Shown here: piece after piece, positions 60,570 to 64,000 of the stretch | Layout of the letters: each line of letters starts with the position of its first letter | Numbering within the stretch: the first letter of the stretch is position 1 | Notes under the pieces: model-generated | What the model was told of the DNA's origin: nothing | Seen by the model: only the letters and a program-made list of their open reading frames with translations | Database searches by the model: none | Assembly (NCBI GenBank): GCA_030529825.1 | Contig: JAUMWD010000002.1 | Location: 1 to 64,000 of the forward strand | Length of the DNA stretch: 64,000 nucleotides | Reading direction: 5' to 3' | DNA from: Bacillota bacterium | GTDB lineage: Bacteria; Bacillota; Clostridia; Oscillospirales; Oscillospiraceae | Translations under genes and position numbers: made by a program

Positions 60570-61112
60570 ATGTACCAGCAAATTAAAATTGAGGCAGAAG
60601 CTGCTATAAGGGAGCTCATTGAGCACTCAAATTTGAAAAAGGGAGATATCGTCGTTGTCGGTTGCTCTTCCAGTGAAATTCTCGGAAATAAAATAGGAAA
60701 GGGATCTTCTCCCGAGACAGGTAAAGCCGTGATTGAGGCTGTTTTACCCGTACTTTCCGAGAAAGGACTATTCCTTGCGGCGCAGTGCTGTGAGCATTTG
60801 AACAGAGCGCTTGTCATAGAACGGGAAGCTGCAGAAAAATATATGTATGACGAGGTGTGCGTGAGACCTATGCCAAAGGCAGGCGGCTCCTTTGCCACTG
60901 CGGCTTACGAAAGCATGGCTGACCCAGTGGTTGTGGAACATGTCCGTGCAAAGGCAGGCCTTGATATTGGAAATACACTTATCGGTATGCACCTTAAGGA
61001 TGTCGCAGTGCCTTTGAGGCTTGAGACTAAAAAAATCGGCGAAGCACATATAAATGCAGCATTTACCAGACCAAAGCTGATCGGCGGCGTGAGAGCACAT
61101 TATCCGGAATAA
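60570..61112 (+). CDS. UPF0340 protein (YwlG-like, TIGR01440)
   Basis: A 180-residue cytoplasmic protein of the UPF0340 family, of unknown function, conserved in Firmicutes (Bacillus YwlG). Typical sequence is VVVGCSSSEILGNKIGKGSS, FLAAQCCEHLNRALVIE and AKAGLDIGNTLIGMHLK; the Cys-Cys-Glu-His stretch could bind a metal. The ATG at 60570 has GGAG nine bases upstream, whereas an ATG at 60561 would abut it. It is a single-gene unit with its own promoter and terminator. Confidence 0.88.
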   Translation: MYQQIKIEAEAAIRELIEHSNLKKGDIVVVGCSSSEILGNKIGKGSSPETGKAVIEAVLPVLSEKGLFLAAQCCEHLNRALVIEREAAEKYMYDEVCVRPMPKAGGSFATAAYESMADPVVVEHVRAKAGLDIGNTLIGMHLKDVAVPLRLETKKIGEAHINAAFTRPKLIGGVRAHYPE

Positions 61113-61138
61113 AAAAGACGGCTTAGCCGTCTTTTTTT
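61111..61138. terminator. Bidirectional terminator between the UPF0340 gene and dapA
   Basis: AAAAAGACGGCT / AGCCGTCTTTTT-type stem with a very short loop; its A-run contains part of the UPF0340 stop and its T-run meets the dapA stop. Confidence 0.85.
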
Positions 61139-62033
61139 ATTCCTTGATACTTAATCCGGCAGATACCAGCTCCTGTATCAGCTTGGCTTTGGTGCCGTCA
61201 GATATTTCCGTAAGCGGCAGACGCATTTTTCCGCTGTCAAGCCCCATGAGCTTCATGGCGGCTTTAACCGGCATGGGATTAGTTTCTATGAACAGAGCAG
61301 AGAACAGGGAAGAATACCTGTAAAACAGTTCTTCTGCTTCAGAAAAGCTGCCGCCGAGACACAATGAACACAGCTTTGAAACTGCCGCCGGTACTATGTT
61401 TGACGCTACCGATATTACACCCAAAGCACCCAAGGCCATCATTGGTACGGTGTTGTCGTCGTTACCACTCCAAATATTCAAACTGTCGCCGCACATTGCC
61501 CGCGTTTTTGCAATTAGACTAAAGTCGCCGGAGGCTTCCTTTATGCCGTTAATATTAGGATGACTTGACAGCTCTGCGTATGTTTGAGCACTTATTCCAA
61601 TGCCTGTGCGGCTTGGCACATTATATAGAATCATAGGAATATCAACTCTGTCTGCTACATATGTAAAATGCTCTGTAAGCCCCTTTTGACTTGACTTGTT
61701 GTAGTAGGGTGTCACCATCAGTATACCGTCTGCACCGAAGTGCTTTGAGCATTTAGCAAGCTTTAGTGCTTTGTCTGTATTGTTGCTTCCCACTCCGGCA
61801 ATGATTTTCATGCGCCCGTTATTGTAATCGCATGAAAATTCAATCATTTCCTCGTGTTCATACTCCGTCATGGTGGCGTTCTCTCCTGTTGTTCCGCATA
61901 CTACAAGGGCGGAAACACCGTTGTCATATTGAAAATCTATCAGTTCACCCAGCTTCTTGTAATCTATGCCGTCATTTGTGTACGGTGTGATGATTGCGGT
62001 ACAGCAGCCTTTGAAAATCGGAGTTTTATTCAT
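61137..62033 (-). CDS. dapA: 4-hydroxy-tetrahydrodipicolinate synthase (DapA)
   Basis: A 298-residue class I aldolase condensing pyruvate with aspartate semialdehyde on the way to meso-DAP, lysine and, in spores, dipicolinate. VCGTTGENATM near 47, ILYNVPSRTGI with the conserved Tyr near 137, and the Schiff-base Lys in GIKEASGD near 165 are present. The ATG at 62033 has AAGGAGG seven bases upstream; an earlier in-frame ATG at 62057 is rejected. It fits the DAP-type MurE of this genome. Confidence 0.94.
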   Translation of the reverse strand: MNKTPIFKGCCTAIITPYTNDGIDYKKLGELIDFQYDNGVSALVVCGTTGENATMTEYEHEEMIEFSCDYNNGRMKIIAGVGSNNTDKALKLAKCSKHFGADGILMVTPYYNKSSQKGLTEHFTYVADRVDIPMILYNVPSRTGIGISAQTYAELSSHPNINGIKEASGDFSLIAKTRAMCGDSLNIWSGNDDNTVPMMALGALGVISVASNIVPAAVSKLCSLCLGGSFSEAEELFYRYSSLFSALFIETNPMPVKAAMKLMGLDSGKMRLPLTEISDGTKAKLIQELVSAGLSIKE

Positions 62034-62090
62034 AGCAAACCTCCTTATGAGATACATGACAGCATATTCTTCTTAAGACAAAAATATTCA

Positions 62091-62119
62091 TTGAAATAAT
62101 ATTACCAATGGATTATAAT
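62091..62119 (+). promoter_or_regulatory. Promoter of the SpoIID-domain gene
   Basis: TTGAAA (62091-62096), 17 bases, TATAAT (62114-62119). It looks like a housekeeping promoter rather than a sporulation one. A leftward TTGACA (minus strand, 62124-62129) for dapA would overlap it. Confidence 0.75.
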
Positions 62120-62152
62120 ATATTGTCAATAATATGCATAAGGTGGGTATTT

Positions 62153-63637
62153 ATGCGAAAATTCAAGAAAAAACTGATAACTCTGTGTCTTGTCTTCGCG
62201 CTTTTTGTACCGACTTTTTCCTTTGCGTCGCTTGCAGATGATGACATTCCGGACCTGCCTGTTTTTGATTTGCCTTGCAGTCTTGATACTGTTAAAGTCG
62301 GCTTGTGCCACGGAAGCTCTGCTGTCAGCGCGGCTACATTCCAGTGCAAAACGGGAAATGACTTCCAGATCGGATATTTTGACTATTCACGAAATTTCCA
62401 TACTCTCGGCCGTATTTCTAATGACACCGTAACTCTGCATGGTGATATTGAATTCACGGTAGGGGAAGACGATGATGCTGAAACCGTTGGCTCATGGCAT
62501 ATCTTGCTTGGCAATTCCTATGGGAGCTTTGACGAAGCGGCATCTGCGGCATCAAAGGTGAACGGCTTTCCCGGATATGTAGATTATAAATATGTTGTGC
62601 TTGTCGGAGCCTATGAAAGCTCCGCAGAGGCAACGACTGCAATGAGCGATAGAGGACTTAAGGGCAGCGCATACTCCGGAAGCTCGAATTCGGTTATTAT
62701 TTCAAAGGCTGACTCTGCACAGCTGCTTTTTATGTATGACTCTGCCGGCAGAAAGCTTGCAATTCGCCCGGGCAGTGATAATAGCGGCGAAACTCGGTTT
62801 AACGGAAATACTTATAAAGGTGCATTTTCTTTTTCAAGAAAAGGAAGCTCACTTTGCGTGACAAACTTTGTTGGTCTTGAGGACTATGTTAAGGGCGTTT
62901 TGCCCTATGAGGTCAGCGCAGATTGGCCGGCGGAAGCCTTGAAGGCACAGGCAGTGTGCGCGAGAACCTATGCTATAAACTGCATAAATAGTTACGCAGA
63001 CAGAGATTTTGATGTGCGTGACGATACCTACAGTCAGGTATATAAAGGCTCAACATACAGCGACAGCGTTATTAACGCTGCGGCTGATGATACGGCAGGC
63101 ATGTATGTGCGCTATGAGGGTGCGGTATGCAAGGTCTACTATATGTCATCTGACGGCGGCGGCACCGAAGACGGAATAAATGTTTTCGGAGAGAGAAGAG
63201 CATATTTGGCTGCAGTTGCCGACTCCTTTGAGGTGGCTTCTGATTTCTACGGAAAGACCTGGAGAGAAGAATATACTGCCTCACAGCTTTCCTACAAGCT
63301 TTGTGACCATGGATTTGATATCGGTGATATCACTGAAATTGAGACCACATATTCGGACATAGGTAATGTGATCAGACTTGATTTTAAGGACACCGACGGA
63401 AACACGGCGTTCATAGAACGGCTCGAATGCTATAGCGTTCTCGGACTCAACAGCATCAGATATGATGTTTCCGTGGAAGAAACAGATGACGGAGAAAAGC
63501 TTTTTGTGTTCGAGGGCTGCGGATGGGGCCATAATTGCGGCATGAGCCAATGGGGAGCCTGCACAATGGCAAAGAACAGCAATGTGGATTGCAATGATAT
63601 TATCAGGTACTATTTCAGCGGAGCATATATAGCATGA
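62153..63637 (+). CDS. Secreted SpoIID/LytB-domain peptidoglycan-acting protein
   Basis: A 494-residue exported protein. A signal peptide (RKFKKKLITLCLVFALF, cut near ASLA) is followed by a SPOR-like segment at about 115-185 (WHILLGNSYGSFDEAA, then YVVLVGAYESSAEA). The SpoIID lytic transglycosylase domain follows from about 235: DYVKGVLPYEVSADWPAEA with the catalytic Glu, QAVCARTYA, and the terminal GWGHNCGMSQWGA. In spores SpoIID degrades septal wall, but here the promoter is housekeeping-like, so it may act in vegetative cells. The ATG at 62153 has AAGGTGG upstream. The end overlaps queA by 4 bases. Confidence 0.88.
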   Translation: MRKFKKKLITLCLVFALFVPTFSFASLADDDIPDLPVFDLPCSLDTVKVGLCHGSSAVSAATFQCKTGNDFQIGYFDYSRNFHTLGRISNDTVTLHGDIEFTVGEDDDAETVGSWHILLGNSYGSFDEAASAASKVNGFPGYVDYKYVVLVGAYESSAEATTAMSDRGLKGSAYSGSSNSVIISKADSAQLLFMYDSAGRKLAIRPGSDNSGETRFNGNTYKGAFSFSRKGSSLCVTNFVGLEDYVKGVLPYEVSADWPAEALKAQAVCARTYAINCINSYADRDFDVRDDTYSQVYKGSTYSDSVINAAADDTAGMYVRYEGAVCKVYYMSSDGGGTEDGINVFGERRAYLAAVADSFEVASDFYGKTWREEYTASQLSYKLCDHGFDIGDITEIETTYSDIGNVIRLDFKDTDGNTAFIERLECYSVLGLNSIRYDVSVEETDDGEKLFVFEGCGWGHNCGMSQWGACTMAKNSNVDCNDIIRYYFSGAYIA

Positions 63638-64000
63638 ATAAATCGGATTTTTACTTTGACTTGCCGGAGGAGCTGATTGCTCAGACGCCTCTGCAGAAAC
63701 GCGATACCTCCCGTCTGCTTCATCTTAATAAGCTTACGGGCGAAATTCAACATAAACATTTCTACGACCTTAAGTCTTATCTGCGTGAAGGAGACTGCCT
63801 TGTCCTGAATGATTCAAGAGTGTTGCCTGCAAGACTGATTGGATGCAGGCCCACAGGCGGCAGCATTGAGCTTGTGCTTCTGCGTGATTTGGGCGACGGG
63901 AAATGGGAGTGTCTCAGCAGACCCGGCAGAAAGACGCGCCCGGGACAGGAAATCATTTTCGGCGACGGTGAGCTTACTGCAACGGTAGGGAGCGTTATTG
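63634..64000 (+). CDS. queA: tRNA queuosine biosynthesis enzyme QueA (3' end missing)
   Basis: The first 122 codons of S-adenosylmethionine:tRNA ribosyltransferase-isomerase, which makes epoxyqueuosine on tRNA. The N-terminal SDFYFDLPEELIAQTPLQKR is close to invariant in the family, and CLVLNDSRVLPARLIG and WECLSRPGRK follow. The gene runs off the window. It is coupled to the SpoIID-domain gene through ATGA. With GluQ-RS at 45313 it shows that this organism handles queuosine. Confidence 0.93.
   Translation, partial: MNKSDFYFDLPEELIAQTPLQKRDTSRLLHLNKLTGEIQHKHFYDLKSYLREGDCLVLNDSRVLPARLIGCRPTGGSIELVLLRDLGDGKWECLSRPGRKTRPGQEIIFGDGELTATVGSVI

Noticed and set aside
1-64000. Prophage, IS element, CRISPR array, tRNA or rRNA gene
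   Set aside because: I looked for transposase and integrase motifs, evenly spaced repeats and cloverleaf-like sequences in the gaps between genes and saw none; the gaps are short and filled with promoters and terminators.

Overview
The window is a contiguous, gene-dense piece of a low-to-middle GC Gram-positive (Firmicutes) chromosome. It most resembles a spore-forming or formerly spore-forming Clostridia member of the Oscillospirales/Ruminococcaceae type. The evidence is the gene content: YqfC/YqfD, YlbJ, an unsplit SigK and a SpoIID-domain protein, a MurE with the meso-DAP signature DNPR, MurT/GatD-type genes, and Firmicutes-style operons (phoH-ybeY-era-yqzL-recO and rimP-nusA-ylxR-rpl7Ae-infB-rbfA). 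The genus is an inference; no rRNA is present. I see no tRNA, rRNA, IS element, prophage or CRISPR array, and no gene-free stretch longer than about 220 bases.

Layout. 1-3700: end of a membrane protein gene, then a leftward operon for a MurT/GatD-like pair plus a rhodanese, and a small orphan protein. 3715-10070: rightward nudix hydrolase, murA, walJ-rlmH, a phosphohexomutase and a two-gene chromate transporter. 10060-18207: divergent sporulation genes ylbJ | yqfC-yqfD, then phoH-ybeY-era-yqzL-recO-mutS2. 18330-22917: HPr, a drug/metabolite exporter, uvrC, rsmD, coaD and a coiled-coil protein. 23073-35384: the division and cell-wall (dcw) cluster mraZ-rsmH-ftsL-pbp-murE-mraY-ftsW-murG-murA2-ftsQ-ftsZ, which lacks murF, murD, murC and ftsA. 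35428-37503: a His-rich CsoR-type regulator, sigK and a VanY-type carboxypeptidase. 37659-45312: the rimP-nusA-infB translation operon running on through nrnA, truB and ribF. 45313-53561: GluQ-RS, a TetR regulator, ybaK, uvrA, recD2 and comF. 53637-64000: mreB, a lipase-like hydrolase, glpK, DUF1015, yebC, a DUF3048 lipoprotein, a UPF0340 protein, dapA, a SpoIID-domain protein and the start of queA.

How the genes work together. Most of the window serves peptidoglycan synthesis and septation (two MurA enzymes, MurE, MraY, MurG, PBP2, FtsW, FtsQ/L/Z, DapA, VanY, MreB) and the making of ribosomes and translation factors (RlmH, RsmH, RsmD, YbeY, Era, RimP, NusA, IF2, RbfA, TruB). A smaller part is DNA repair (RecO, MutS2, UvrA, UvrC, RecD2).

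The most unusual observations are: a GatD homologue whose catalytic Cys and His are both replaced; hairpins that bury ribosome binding sites at three start codons, including a terminator-like hairpin ending exactly at the second murA ATG; a terminator hidden antisense in ylbJ whose single wobble pair favours one strand; divergent promoters that share one -35 box; mirror-image sporulation-type promoters; and a short yqzL-like gene of the kind that is easily missed.
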